Shown in pieces: positions 33,472 to 43,098 of a DNA stretch of 64,000 nt (position 1 is its first letter; the number at the start of each line of letters is the position of its first letter). Location: the NCBI RefSeq assembly GCF_020966755.1, contig NZ_JAJKFT010000010.1, positions 2,630,720 through 2,694,719 on the forward strand. The letters are read 5' to 3'. Origin of the DNA: Blastopirellula sediminis. Its GTDB lineage: Bacteria; Planctomycetota; Planctomycetia; Pirellulales; Pirellulaceae. The position numbers and the translations under genes are program-made. The notes below the pieces were generated by a model. That model ran no database searches. It was not told the DNA's origin and saw only the letters and a program-made list of their open reading frames with translations.

Positions 33472-34923
33472 GTGAACTGGAAACTTGCCGCGATTCTGCT
33501 CGCCTGCTGCCTTTCGCAGACGGCGCAAGCGGAACCGATCGCCATCGACGGGCGACGCGAATTATTCGTCGACGACTATTTGATCGACTCCCTGGAAGGG
33601 GCGGAGCTGTTTTTGCATCAGCCGCACGATGAAGGAATCGTCTTTCGGTTCGACAGGCCATGGGAAGGCCTGTTCTGCGGTTACTGCACGATCATCCATA
33701 CGGACGACAAGTACCAACTCTATTACCGCGGCATTCCCACCTCAGGCTCCGACGGCCGCGACAGCGAAGTGACCTGCTACGCCGAGTCGAAAGATGGCGT
33801 CCATTGGGAGCGGCCGGCGATCAACCAGTATGTCGTGCATGGGATCAAAGAGAACAACGTCATCCTGGCCAACGCCGCTCCGGTGACGCACAACTTCTCG
33901 CCGTTTCTCGACACCAACCCCAAGGTCGATCCGAAGCAGCGTTACAAAGCGATCGGCGGAACGTCGACCAGCAACCTGGTCGCGTACGTCTCGCCCGATG
34001 GGATTCACTGGAGCAAGTTGCAAGCAGAGCCGGTGATCAAAGACAAAGGGTGGGTGTTCGATTCGCAGAATGTCGCCTTCTGGTCGGAGAGCGAACAATG
34101 CTACGTCGCCTACTATCGTCGCGCGTCGGAGAAAGTTCGCGCGATCGCCCGAACGACGTCGAAAGATTTCATCCATTGGGATGAGCCGGTTCAAATGACC
34201 TACGACAACACCGGCAGCGGAACCCCACGCAACCATCTCTATACCAATCAAACGCATCCCTATTTTCGGGCCCCGCAGATCTATGTCGCCACCGCGGCTC
34301 GCTTTATGCCGGGGCGGCGCGTGATCACGCCGGAGCAAGCGGCGGAAATCGGCGTTCACCCGCAGTACTTCAACGATTCGGCTGATGCGATCTTGATGAC
34401 GTCACGCGGCGGATCGGAATATGACTGCACGTTCGATCAAGGTTTCGTCCGCCCAGGCACGGCGCTGGGGAACTGGGTTTCTCGCACGAACTATCCGGTG
34501 TTGAACGTGGTGCAAACCGGCCCGGAAGAAATGTCGCTGTACGTCAACCAAGAGTATGGCCAGCCGACTTCCAACATCCACCGCTATTCGTTGCGGTTGG
34601 ACGGCTTTGCGTCGGTCCGGGCGCGTCGCGAAGTCGGCACGTTGGTGACGAAGCCGCTTATGTTCGCCGGCGATCAGCTGGAATTGAACTTCGCCACGTC
34701 GGCTGCTGGCGGCGTTCGTGTGGAGATTCAAGATGAACAAGGTAAGCCGATTTCCGGCTATTCGCTGAACGACTCGAACGTGACGATCGGCAACGACGTC
34801 GCGCGGATCGTTTCCTGGAAAGGGAAGGGAAGCGATCTGGGCGGGTTAGCCGGCAAGCCGATTCGCTTGAAGTTTGAGATCGACGACGCTGACCTTTTTG
34901 CGTTTCGATTCGTCCCCAAGTAG
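33472..34923 (+). CDS. Exported glycosidase-like beta-propeller protein
   Basis: A 483-residue exported protein with a signal peptide of about 20 residues (LAAILLACCLSQTAQA). It begins with GRRELFVDDYLID, a planctomycete family start, and repeats YAESKDGVHWERP and YVSPDGIHWSKL, like the five-bladed propellers of GH32/43-type enzymes. No catalytic residues can be assigned with confidence. The last 120 residues form a separate beta domain. The GTG start is set by GGAGGAG eight bases before it. It sits between lipoprotein and second propeller genes. Confidence 0.75.
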   Translation: MNWKLAAILLACCLSQTAQAEPIAIDGRRELFVDDYLIDSLEGAELFLHQPHDEGIVFRFDRPWEGLFCGYCTIIHTDDKYQLYYRGIPTSGSDGRDSEVTCYAESKDGVHWERPAINQYVVHGIKENNVILANAAPVTHNFSPFLDTNPKVDPKQRYKAIGGTSTSNLVAYVSPDGIHWSKLQAEPVIKDKGWVFDSQNVAFWSESEQCYVAYYRRASEKVRAIARTTSKDFIHWDEPVQMTYDNTGSGTPRNHLYTNQTHPYFRAPQIYVATAARFMPGRRVITPEQAAEIGVHPQYFNDSADAILMTSRGGSEYDCTFDQGFVRPGTALGNWVSRTNYPVLNVVQTGPEEMSLYVNQEYGQPTSNIHRYSLRLDGFASVRARREVGTLVTKPLMFAGDQLELNFATSAAGGVRVEIQDEQGKPISGYSLNDSNVTIGNDVARIVSWKGKGSDLGGLAGKPIRLKFEIDDADLFAFRFVPK

Positions 34924-34997
34924 ACCGACTGGCGTTCTCCTACTGACCTGCCAGTCCCCCTCCATTTCCACCCTGCCATTTTTAACGTGAGAATCCA

Positions 34998-35999
34998 ATG
35001 TTGCGTACAAATCTTCTTCGCTTGGCGGTCGCCCTGACGATCGCTTTGCCGGCTACCATGGCCTCGGCCGCAGAGCCCGCCGAAATCGTCAGCGTCAAAA
35101 AGATCTGGGATCAGGCGAACCACAATGCGTTCACCGACCTGGTGCGGTTCAAAGATCAATGGTTTTGCGTCTTTCGCGAAGGGGACGGGCACGTCTCGAA
35201 GGTCGGCTCGCTCCGCGTGTTGAAGTCCAACGACGGCGAGAACTGGGAGTCGGCGGCGCTGATTACTTCCGATACTTCCGATCTGCGGGATGCGAAGATC
35301 TCGGTGACGCCCGACGGCAAGCTTTGCCTGGCCGGCGCCGGCGCATTGCATCAGCCGGCCGCAGCGAAGCATCAGTCGTACGTTTGGTATTCCGACGATG
35401 GAAGCAAATGGAGCGACGCGATCGCAATCGGCGATCCGAACTTCTGGCTGTGGCGCGTCGTGTGGCATGATGGCGCCGCGTACGGCGTCGGCTACAGCAC
35501 CGTGACGCCGCGAGCGGCTCGTTTCTACAAGAGCGAGGTTGGCAAGACCTTCAAGCAGGTCGGCGAAGAGTTCGCCATCGACGGCTACATGAATGAAACA
35601 GGCCTGGTCTTTCAGGCAGATGGGACGGCGTTTTGCCTGATTCGTCGCGACGGCAATCCGAATGACGCGTTGCTCGGAACCGCCCAACCGCCGTACGTTG
35701 ATTGGAGCTGGAAGAGCGTCGGTCAGTATGTCGGCGGACCGCAGATGATTGAGCTGAAAGATGGACGGTTCATCGTTGGAGGTCGCAAGTTGCCGGGCGG
35801 CGCCAAGACGGCGATTTGGCAGCTCGATCCGAAGACCGCCAAGCTGACCGAACTGGCTGTGCTTCCCTCGGGCGGCGACACCAGCTATCCCGGCCTGGTT
35901 TTCCACGACGGCAAGTTGTGGGTCAGCTACTACTCATCGCACGAAGGTAAGACGAGCATCTACCTGGCGCAAGTCAAACTGCCCAGCGCTAAGTCGTAG
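34998..35999 (+). CDS. Exported sialidase-like beta-propeller
   Basis: A 333-residue exported protein, signal peptide ending ATMASAAEP. Asp-box-like motifs SNDGENW and SDDGSKW, with FCVFREGDGH and LWRVVWHDGAAYG, place it in the exo-alpha-sialidase-like family. The full catalytic arginine set is not evident. It is the last gene of the DUF1559-led set and is followed by a strong terminator. Together with three similar proteins in the window it suggests processing of a complex glycan outside the cytoplasm. Confidence 0.8.
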   Translation: MLRTNLLRLAVALTIALPATMASAAEPAEIVSVKKIWDQANHNAFTDLVRFKDQWFCVFREGDGHVSKVGSLRVLKSNDGENWESAALITSDTSDLRDAKISVTPDGKLCLAGAGALHQPAAAKHQSYVWYSDDGSKWSDAIAIGDPNFWLWRVVWHDGAAYGVGYSTVTPRAARFYKSEVGKTFKQVGEEFAIDGYMNETGLVFQADGTAFCLIRRDGNPNDALLGTAQPPYVDWSWKSVGQYVGGPQMIELKDGRFIVGGRKLPGGAKTAIWQLDPKTAKLTELAVLPSGGDTSYPGLVFHDGKLWVSYYSSHEGKTSIYLAQVKLPSAKS

Positions 36000-36016
36000 C
36001 TCGAAAGCGTCCCGGA

Positions 36017-36061
36017 GGAAGCCTGCCTGGCGATTGCCGCTAGAGCAGGCTTCCTTCTTTT
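36017..36061 (+). terminator. Rho-independent terminator
   Basis: GGAAGCCTGC pairs with GCAGGCTTCC across an 18-base loop, followed by TTCTTTT; an outer GTCCCG/CGGGAC pair extends it. It ends the DUF1559-lipoprotein-propeller operon. Confidence 0.8.
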
Positions 36062-36115
36062 CGGGACGCAATTCATCCACGTCTATAATCGAAGCGATTC
36101 TTAAGGTGCGCAGCG

Positions 36116-36850
36116 ATGCGAAATGAGGAGCAATTGCTTTCCGACTATCGTCGCGACGGGGTCGTTTGTTTGCGTTCTTTCTTGTCCCCGGCGAAAGTGC
36201 AGGAGATTCGGGACGAGATTGATCGCTACGTTCGCGACGACCTGCCGACCCGACCGGAGGACGCTTGTACGCGAGAAGCGGACGGGCAAACGGTTCGCAA
36301 TCTTTGGCGGTTGGAGCGATATGACGACTACTTTCGCCAAATGGCTCAGGATGAGACGCTGCTGGAGGTAGTCGCTCTGCTGCTGGGCGGAGAGCCGGTC
36401 CTATTGGGCGTCGAAACCTTCAGCAAGCCGGCGCGCGTCGGTTCCGGCGTTCCCTGGCATCAAGACAACGCCTATTTTTGTCAGTCGCCGCCAGACGTGT
36501 TGACCTTATGGATTGCGATCGACGCCGTGACCGCCGAGAATGGGCCAGTTCGATTTATCCAAGGATCGCATCAGTTGGGAATGCTGCCGACGGTGATGTC
36601 GGGCGTGCGCGGCAATTCGATCGGCCTGGCCGAACCGCCGTCGACGGAAATGGGGAAGGAAGTTCCAGCGATACTTGCTCCCGGCGACGCGACGATTCAT
36701 CACTGCCAGACCGTTCATGCGTCGAGCCCGAACAATACCGACAGTTCCCGTCTGGCGTTGTTGTTCGTCTATCGCGCCGCGACGACGGAAACTGACCCCA
36801 CCCTGAAATCGACCTATGCGGAAGCGGTCGCCGTGACGCCGCCCGCCTGA
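36116..36850 (+). CDS. Phytanoyl-CoA dioxygenase family protein
   Basis: A 244-residue Fe(II)/2-oxoglutarate oxygenase of the PhyH family. Iron ligands are HQD in VPWHQDNAYF and the distal histidine in QTVHASSPN; the oxoglutarate-binding arginine is in SSRLALLFVYR. It hydroxylates a small organic acid or amino acid; substrates vary widely. Cytosolic, no signal peptide. The ridA gene is 73 bases downstream in the same direction. Confidence 0.88.
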   Translation: MRNEEQLLSDYRRDGVVCLRSFLSPAKVQEIRDEIDRYVRDDLPTRPEDACTREADGQTVRNLWRLERYDDYFRQMAQDETLLEVVALLLGGEPVLLGVETFSKPARVGSGVPWHQDNAYFCQSPPDVLTLWIAIDAVTAENGPVRFIQGSHQLGMLPTVMSGVRGNSIGLAEPPSTEMGKEVPAILAPGDATIHHCQTVHASSPNNTDSSRLALLFVYRAATTETDPTLKSTYAEAVAVTPPA

Positions 36851-36923
36851 TCGGCTTGACCTGAAAGAGGGCGAGCGAAACGAAATCTTTACGCTGTTTT
36901 AGAACCATTAGAAAAGTGAATCG

Positions 36924-37388
36924 ATGAGTCCAAGAGAAGCTCGCTTGCAGGAGTTGGGATACGAGATCGAAAAGACGACCCCGGAAGGTTCGTTGGTCGA
37001 CGCCGTTTCGATCGTCGGCAATATTATCTATGCGTCAGGTCAGGTGCCGTTTGACGGAGACCAGCTGAAGTTCGTCGGTAAGGTGCCGTCGCAAGTTTCG
37101 CAGGACGATGCGACCCAGGCCGCCGCACTGTGCGCCGCCAATGTCTTGCGGGCCGTTCGCAAGTCGCTCGGTTCGCTCGAAGCGATCGAACGCGTCGTCC
37201 GCATCACCGGCTACGTCAACAGCGAAGCGGACTTCACACTACAGCATCTGGTCATCAACGGCGCGTCGCAATTGGTACGCGACGTCTTCGGCGAAGCGGG
37301 CCGTCATGCGCGCACGGCGGTCGGCATGCAGCAGTTGCCGCTCGGCGTTAGCGTCGAAGTCGAAATGATCCTGCTGAAGAAGGATTGA
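36924..37388 (+). CDS. RidA family protein (second copy)
   Basis: A 154-residue RidA-fold protein of the longer YjgF-like branch (QELGYEIEKTTPEGSLVDAVSIVG at the start). The catalytic arginine is in HARTAVGMQQLPLG, with the late acid in VSVEVEMILL. It belongs to a different subgroup from the RidA at 6.8 kb and may have another function. It follows the PhyH gene and may be co-transcribed; a terminator-like hairpin follows. Confidence 0.87.
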   Translation: MSPREARLQELGYEIEKTTPEGSLVDAVSIVGNIIYASGQVPFDGDQLKFVGKVPSQVSQDDATQAAALCAANVLRAVRKSLGSLEAIERVVRITGYVNSEADFTLQHLVINGASQLVRDVFGEAGRHARTAVGMQQLPLGVSVEVEMILLKKD

Positions 37389-37405
37389 GCTTCTGGCTGA
37401 AAGGG

Positions 37406-37455
37406 GCGAATTGGTTTAGGTGCGAACTGTAGCGTTCGTCAATCCGCTTTTTTTT
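37406..37455 (+). terminator. Probable terminator after ridA
   Basis: GCGAATTG pairs with CAATCCGC (one mismatch) around an inner GCGAAC/GTTCGT hairpin, then eight T in a row. The T-run is strong but the stem is imperfect. Confidence 0.5.
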
Positions 37456-37572
37456 CGTTTTGCGGTTTTCGTCTTTGCGCTCTGGCTTTAAAAAGTAAAC
37501 GCAGCTTCCCTTTGTTGTTGCTCGCTTGATCTGCGACCTTGTCGCTCCAGCTTGGAAGCCAGGATTTGCCGG

Positions 37573-38982
37573 ATGCCAGAGATCGTCAATTTTGGCGGGA
37601 ACGTTCGTTTCGTTCCCGCCGAGTATGTGGAGCCTGCCGACGAGCAAGAGCTGTTGGCGGTACTCGCCCGGCATGCGTCGTCCAAGATTCGCGTCGTCGG
37701 TTCGCGGCATTCGTGGAGCGACGTCGTCGTCACGGCCGGCTGCCTGATCAATATGAATCGGTTTCGCTCGATCGAGATTCGCGAGATCGATGGTCAGACC
37801 TACGTAACGGCCGGAGCCGGATGCCAAGTCAAGCAACTTCTGGCGGAGCTGAATCGGCAGGGGCTGACCTTGCCGTCGGTCGGTCTGATCTCCGAGCAAA
37901 CGATCTCCGGCGCGACCGCGACCGGGACGCATGGTTCGGGCAAGCATAGTCTGTCGCACTATCTCTCAGCGGTGCGCGTCGCTTGTTTTGCCGGGGAAGA
38001 TGGCGCCGCGACGATCGTCGACATCGAAGAGGGGGATGAGCTGCGAGCGGCCCGCTGTTCGCTCGGTTGCTTGGGAGTGGTCGTCGCGGTGACGCTCCCC
38101 TGCGTGCCGCAGTATCGCGTCGCCGAAAAGGCGACTCCCTGCGAGACGTTGGAAGAAACGCTGGCGCTGGAAGAACGTTCGCCGCTCCAGCAGTTCTTTT
38201 TCTTTCCCCACAGCTGGAAGTTCTTCGCTCAAGAGCGGGCGAAAGTGGACGAACCGAAAAGCAGGTCGGAGCCGATCTACCGCATCTATTGGTTCCTGGG
38301 GATCGACATTGGTTTGCATTTGCTTGTCAAATTGAGCGCCGCGTGGCTCCGCAGTCGGGCGATGGTGCGGTTTTTGTTTCGCCACCTGATTCCGATGTGC
38401 CTGTTTCCGAAATGGCGAGTCGTGGGGCGCAGCGATCAGATGCTGATCATGGAGCACGAACTGTTTCGCCATCTGGAACTGGAGGCGTTCGTTCCGGATC
38501 GCAATTTGGCGGGGGCGCTCGAATTAGTGCGAATCATCGTAGGGCAAGCGAGCGGCGCGTTGGAAGAAGTTCCGCAGGAGTGGAGCGAACGCTTTGCGGA
38601 AGCGGGGCTGACGGAAAAGTTCGCCAGCCTCAAAGGCGTGTTCATGCATCACTATCCGATTTGCATCCGGAAAGTCTTGCAAGACGACACGCTGATTTCG
38701 ATGGCGTCTGGCGACGATGCGGCCTGGTATGCGATCAGCTTTATTACCTACGTAAGACCGCGCGACGCCTTCTTTCAGATGGCGACCTTTTTGGCGGAGT
38801 CGCTGGCCCTCTTTTACGAAGGGCGAATCCACTGGGGGAAATGGTTTCCGCTCGAGGCCAAACAGGTCGAGCGGATGTATCCGCATGCCGAGAGATTTTT
38901 GGAAATCACGCGGCGTTTTGATCCGCACGGCGTCTTCCGCAACGACTTTGTCGAGAAAGTCTTGCCGCGCCGCGATCCGTAG
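37573..38982 (+). CDS. FAD-linked aldonolactone oxidase
   Basis: A 469-residue flavoprotein of the vanillyl-alcohol-oxidase fold. The FAD-binding half has RVVGSRHSWSD, whose histidine is the covalent FAD site in relatives, and SGATATGTHGSG. The C-terminal HWGKWFP is the HWxK signature of D-arabinono-/L-gulono-lactone oxidases. It oxidises an aldonolactone or alditol with O2 or a carrier. A hydrophobic stretch at residues 240-290 might attach it to the membrane. I start at the ATG behind AGGA, not at an upstream TTG. Convergent with the next gene. Confidence 0.88.
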   Translation: MPEIVNFGGNVRFVPAEYVEPADEQELLAVLARHASSKIRVVGSRHSWSDVVVTAGCLINMNRFRSIEIREIDGQTYVTAGAGCQVKQLLAELNRQGLTLPSVGLISEQTISGATATGTHGSGKHSLSHYLSAVRVACFAGEDGAATIVDIEEGDELRAARCSLGCLGVVVAVTLPCVPQYRVAEKATPCETLEETLALEERSPLQQFFFFPHSWKFFAQERAKVDEPKSRSEPIYRIYWFLGIDIGLHLLVKLSAAWLRSRAMVRFLFRHLIPMCLFPKWRVVGRSDQMLIMEHELFRHLELEAFVPDRNLAGALELVRIIVGQASGALEEVPQEWSERFAEAGLTEKFASLKGVFMHHYPICIRKVLQDDTLISMASGDDAAWYAISFITYVRPRDAFFQMATFLAESLALFYEGRIHWGKWFPLEAKQVERMYPHAERFLEITRRFDPHGVFRNDFVEKVLPRRDP

Positions 38983-38987
38983 CGATT

Positions 38988-39881
38988 TTACTTCGCGTCA
39001 AGCTGTTTGTGGAAGAACTCCAGCGTGCGGCTCCAGGCCAACTTGGCGGCCGCTTCGTCGTAACGCGGCGTGGTGTCGTTGTGGAAGCCGTGATTGACGT
39101 CCGGATAGACGTACGCTTCGAACATCTTGTTGTTCTCTTTCAGCGCCTTTTCAAGCGCCGGGGCGCCTTCCAGGATGCGTGCGTCGAGACCGGCATTTTG
39201 AATCAACAGCGGCGTTTTGATTTTCGACACATCCGCCAAATCAGGTTGGCGTCCATAGAACGGCACACCGGCGTCGACGAGGTCCGGCAGTCGGATCGCC
39301 ACTTGGTAGACCATGCCGCCCCCAAAGCAGAAGCCGACCACGCCCAGTTTGCCGGTTGAGTCAGGACGTGCGTCCAGCCACTTCGCGGCGGCGACAAAGT
39401 CGTTGATCATCTCTCCTTGATCACGCTTCGCCTGCATCGCGCGGCCGTCGTCGTCGTTGCCGGGATAACCGCCGAGCGGCGTTAGCGCGTCGGGTGCGAA
39501 CGCCAAGAAACCGGCGACCGCCAGGCGACGCGCAACGTCTGCGATATACGGATTGAGGCCGCGGTTTTCGTGGATCACCAGCACCGCGGGGAATTTCGTT
39601 CCGGCGCTCGGCTTGGCGAGCAACCCTTTGATCGTACCGCCCCCGTCCTTCGATTCGTACGAGACCATTTCGGTCTTGATTCGCGGATCGTCCGGTTTGA
39701 CTTCTTCAGCCCATGCGTAGTTGGGAGACAAGCCTGACATCAGCGCTTCGACCGTCAGGCCGCCGACGGCGAACGCGCCCAACTTGCGCACGTAGTCGCG
39801 ACGCGAAAGTCGCCCGTGTGCGTAGTCGTCGTACAAGTCGAGAACTTCCTGGCGAAACTCGGAGGCTTTCTTGCGGGTCAT
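38988..39881 (-). CDS. Tat-exported dienelactone hydrolase family protein
   Basis: A 297-residue alpha/beta hydrolase. The catalytic triad is Cys in VGFCFGGG, an Asp near LDARILEG, and His in NHGFHND. An N-terminal extension of about 50 residues contains [16 protein letters not shown], a probable twin-arginine signal, so it is exported folded. Dienelactone hydrolases open lactone rings; planctomycete homologues are broad esterases. AAGGAG sits six bases before the ATG. Its stop is five bases from the lactone oxidase stop on the other strand. Confidence 0.87.
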   Translation of the reverse strand: MTRKKASEFRQEVLDLYDDYAHGRLSRRDYVRKLGAFAVGGLTVEALMSGLSPNYAWAEEVKPDDPRIKTEMVSYESKDGGGTIKGLLAKPSAGTKFPAVLVIHENRGLNPYIADVARRLAVAGFLAFAPDALTPLGGYPGNDDDGRAMQAKRDQGEMINDFVAAAKWLDARPDSTGKLGVVGFCFGGGMVYQVAIRLPDLVDAGVPFYGRQPDLADVSKIKTPLLIQNAGLDARILEGAPALEKALKENNKMFEAYVYPDVNHGFHNDTTPRYDEAAAKLAWSRTLEFFHKQLDAK

Positions 39882-40015
39882 GATTGCTCCTTCGATGTGC
39901 GGGGCGAGATAGCTCCGATCCGCGTGCGATCTTACGGGCGTTTGATTCTTCGCTCGCAGTGCGGCGGGGCTATCTACTTTTTACCAGGACGGACGGGGCG
40001 TCGCATCGCTTCCGG

Positions 40016-43000
40016 CTAACGAAAATCGCGAGATTTCACCGGCAGCGCCCGCAGACGGACCGTCATATCCTCCAAACGGCGGACCAAGACGTGGATCACG
40101 CTGTCTTTGGTTTCGACTTTGCCATGCACGATCCAGGCCTGCGAATGCCGAGTGATCTGCCGGAAGCGTTCCCACGTTTTGTAGTGCACCACCAGGTTGG
40201 CGACGCCGGTTTCGTCTTCGATCGTGACGAAGGTGATCCCTTTGGCGGTGCTGGGACGTTGCCGCAGTAGCACGATGCCGGCGACTTTGACCGCTGCGTT
40301 ATTCGGCAGGCGGGCCAGTTCCGCCGTGGACACGATTCCCAGTTCGTTGAGCCCTTCGCGATGAAACGATAGCGGATGAGCGCGCAGCGAGAGCCCGGTC
40401 GTCCGATAGTCGGCGTGCACTTCTTCTTCCGGCGACATCTGCGGTAAGCGGGCAATGGGTTCGGTCGGCGGCGCCACGTCATCGAACAACGTCTTTTGCC
40501 GCATTCGCGGTTCGACGCCAAGTGCGCCCCATAACGCATCACGGCGAACGTCGTTCAAGCTGCGGAGCGCATCGGCTTCGGCCAGTTGCAGGATCTGCGC
40601 TTGCGGCAGCGCCGTTCGTCGTGCGAAATCAGTTAGCGAGCGGAACTCTCCTGCCTGGCGAGCGGCCGAAATTGCAACTGCCGCTCCTTGCTGCAGACCG
40701 CCGATCATCCGCATGCCGAGTCGTAACGCGCCTTGCTCGATCGTGCAGTCCCAGTCGCTATGATTCACGTCGATCGGCAGGATGGCGACCTCATGGTTGC
40801 GGGCATCTTGAATCAGTTGCGCCGGCGCATAAAAGCCCATTGGCTGGCTGTTGATCACGGCCGCGCAGAAATGCGCCGGGTAATGACGCTTGAGCCAGGC
40901 ACTGACGTAAACCAGCAGCGCGAAGCTGGCGGCATGCGACTCGGGAAAACCATATTCGCCGAAACCGCGGATCTGAAGAAAGACCCGCTCGGCGAAGTCG
41001 CCGGTCAGGCCATGCTCGGCCATCCCGTCGATCAACTTTTTACGAAACTGATCAATCACGCCAGGACGTCGCCAGGCGCCCATCGCGCGGCGCAGCTGAT
41101 CCGCTTCCCCCGGCGTGAACCCGGCCGCGACGATCGCCAACTGCATGCACTGTTCCTGAAAGAGAGGCACGCCGAGCGTTTTCTCAAGGACCGCCTGGAT
41201 CGCGGGATTGGGATAGTCCGGCGCTTCTTCGCCCGATCGCCGCCGGAGATAAGGATGCACCATGTCCCCTTGGATCGGCCCGGGACGAACGATGGCGACT
41301 TCGATCACCAAATCGTAAAACTCGCGTGGTCGCAGTCGCGGCAGCATCGACATCTGCGCGCGCGATTCGATCTGAAAGACGCCGATCGTGTCGGCGCGGC
41401 AGATCATGTCATAAACTTGCGGATCTTCGGCCGGTACGTTGGCGAGCGTATATTGCCGCCCGGTCGTTCCTTCGATCAGCGTGAAGCATTTGCGAATCGC
41501 CGTCAGCATGCCAAGCGCGAGGCAATCGACTTTCAAAATGCCAAGATCGTCGAGGTCATCCTTGTTCCACTCGACCACCGTTCGCCCTTCCATCGCGGCG
41601 TTTTCGATTGGAACCAGATCATGCAGCGGACCGCGGGTGATCACCATGCCGCCGGTATGTTGCGACAGATGCCGTGGAAAGCCGATCAACTGCTGCACCA
41701 AGTAAAGAAACTGCTGGCCCACTTCGCTTCGCCCGTCGAGGCCCGCCTCTTTGCACCGCTGCTGAAAGTCGGTCGCCGCACGATAGTGATCGGCGTTCTT
41801 CGCCAAGCGATCGACCAGGTCGAGCGACAGCCCGAGCGCCTTGCCGACGTCCCGAATTGCCGAGCGGGGGCGATAGGTGATCGTCACGGCGGTGATGCCG
41901 GCCCGATCGCGACCATATTTTTCATAGACGTACTGCAGCACCTCTTCGCGGCGCTCATGCTCGAAGTCGACGTCAATGTCTGGCGCCTCGTCTCGTTCGC
42001 GACTGATGAACCGCTCGAACAGCACATTGATCCGATCGGGATCGACCTCGGTCACGCCGATGCAAAAGCAGACCGCCGAGTTGGCGGCCGAACCGCGTCC
42101 CTGGCACAGGATGCCGCGCGACCGCGCGTACCGCATCAAATCCCAGACGGTCAGAAAATAAGGTTCGTAGCGCAGCTCTTCAATCAGTTGCAGTTCGTGA
42201 TTGATCAGGCCGCGGACTTTCTCGGGAACGCCATCGGGATAGCGTCGCTCGGCGCCTTCCCTGGTCAATTGTCGCAGATGCTCGATCGGCGTCATGCCAG
42301 GGGGCGCAAGCTCTTCCGGGTATTCGTAGCGCAGCTCATCAAGTCGAAACGTACAAGCGTCCGCAATTTCGAGCGTCCGTTCCACGGCGTGCGGCAGACG
42401 AGTGAAGAGCTGCGCGATCGTGTCGCGGCTGCGTAAATGACGCTCGCCGCTGGTTTGCAAGTATTGGCCTGCCAAGGCGACGGTAGTCCGGTAACGAATC
42501 GCGGTCAGCACGTCATGGAGCGGTTTCCGCTGCGGCGAATGAAAGAGGGCGCCTCCGGCGGCGACCAGCGGCAGGTCCGCTTGCTGCGAAAGTTGCATGA
42601 GCCAATCGATCCGATCTTGATCATGCGGACCGCGAAAGAGTTGGGCCAGCAGATAGGCGGACGAGCCGAAGATGTCGCGATAGCGGAGTAGATCGTCGGG
42701 GGAAAGATGTTCGTGTTCGGCGGGAGGGACGACGCCGGCCAGTAAACCGTCGGTGTGAGCAGCGAGATCCTCGAGCGTGAGCTGACATTCTCCTTTCGGC
42801 GCACGACGTCGCCCAAGGGTGATCAGCCGGCAAAGATTGGCGTAGCCGCTCCGGTTTTTCGCCCACAACACAACCGGCGGACCGTCGAGCGGCACGATCT
42901 CGCTGCCGATCAAGATTTTTAAGCCATGCTCTTTGGCGGCGGTGTTGGCCCGGACCACTCCGGCCAAGGTGTTGCGATCGGCGATCGCCAGGGCGGAGTA

Positions 43001-43096
43001 TCCCAATTCTTGCGCCGTCGCGACCAGTTCGTCGGGATGGGACGCCGCTTCGAGGAAGGAAAAGTTGGTGCGGCAATGAAGCTCGGCGTATTGCAT
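40016..43096 (-). CDS. dnaE2: Error-prone DNA polymerase DnaE2 (ImuC)
   Basis: A 1026-residue C-family DNA polymerase, the translesion type. It starts with the PHP domain (YAELHCRTNFSFLEAASHP). The polymerase core holds DIDVDFEHERREEV with catalytic Asp residues, and the helix-hairpin-helix and OB domains follow (VKVAGIVLLRQRP). It lacks the beta-clamp motif density of replicative DnaE. With ImuA and ImuB it forms the mutasome for SOS mutagenesis. The true ATG lies two bases after the imuB stop; the longer upstream frame overlaps imuB. It is last in the cassette. Confidence 0.95.
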   Translation of the reverse strand: MQYAELHCRTNFSFLEAASHPDELVATAQELGYSALAIADRNTLAGVVRANTAAKEHGLKILIGSEIVPLDGPPVVLWAKNRSGYANLCRLITLGRRRAPKGECQLTLEDLAAHTDGLLAGVVPPAEHEHLSPDDLLRYRDIFGSSAYLLAQLFRGPHDQDRIDWLMQLSQQADLPLVAAGGALFHSPQRKPLHDVLTAIRYRTTVALAGQYLQTSGERHLRSRDTIAQLFTRLPHAVERTLEIADACTFRLDELRYEYPEELAPPGMTPIEHLRQLTREGAERRYPDGVPEKVRGLINHELQLIEELRYEPYFLTVWDLMRYARSRGILCQGRGSAANSAVCFCIGVTEVDPDRINVLFERFISRERDEAPDIDVDFEHERREEVLQYVYEKYGRDRAGITAVTITYRPRSAIRDVGKALGLSLDLVDRLAKNADHYRAATDFQQRCKEAGLDGRSEVGQQFLYLVQQLIGFPRHLSQHTGGMVITRGPLHDLVPIENAAMEGRTVVEWNKDDLDDLGILKVDCLALGMLTAIRKCFTLIEGTTGRQYTLANVPAEDPQVYDMICRADTIGVFQIESRAQMSMLPRLRPREFYDLVIEVAIVRPGPIQGDMVHPYLRRRSGEEAPDYPNPAIQAVLEKTLGVPLFQEQCMQLAIVAAGFTPGEADQLRRAMGAWRRPGVIDQFRKKLIDGMAEHGLTGDFAERVFLQIRGFGEYGFPESHAASFALLVYVSAWLKRHYPAHFCAAVINSQPMGFYAPAQLIQDARNHEVAILPIDVNHSDWDCTIEQGALRLGMRMIGGLQQGAAVAISAARQAGEFRSLTDFARRTALPQAQILQLAEADALRSLNDVRRDALWGALGVEPRMRQKTLFDDVAPPTEPIARLPQMSPEEEVHADYRTTGLSLRAHPLSFHREGLNELGIVSTAELARLPNNAAVKVAGIVLLRQRPSTAKGITFVTIEDETGVANLVVHYKTWERFRQITRHSQAWIVHGKVETKDSVIHVLVRRLEDMTVRLRALPVKSRDFR

Positions 43097-43098
43097 CG

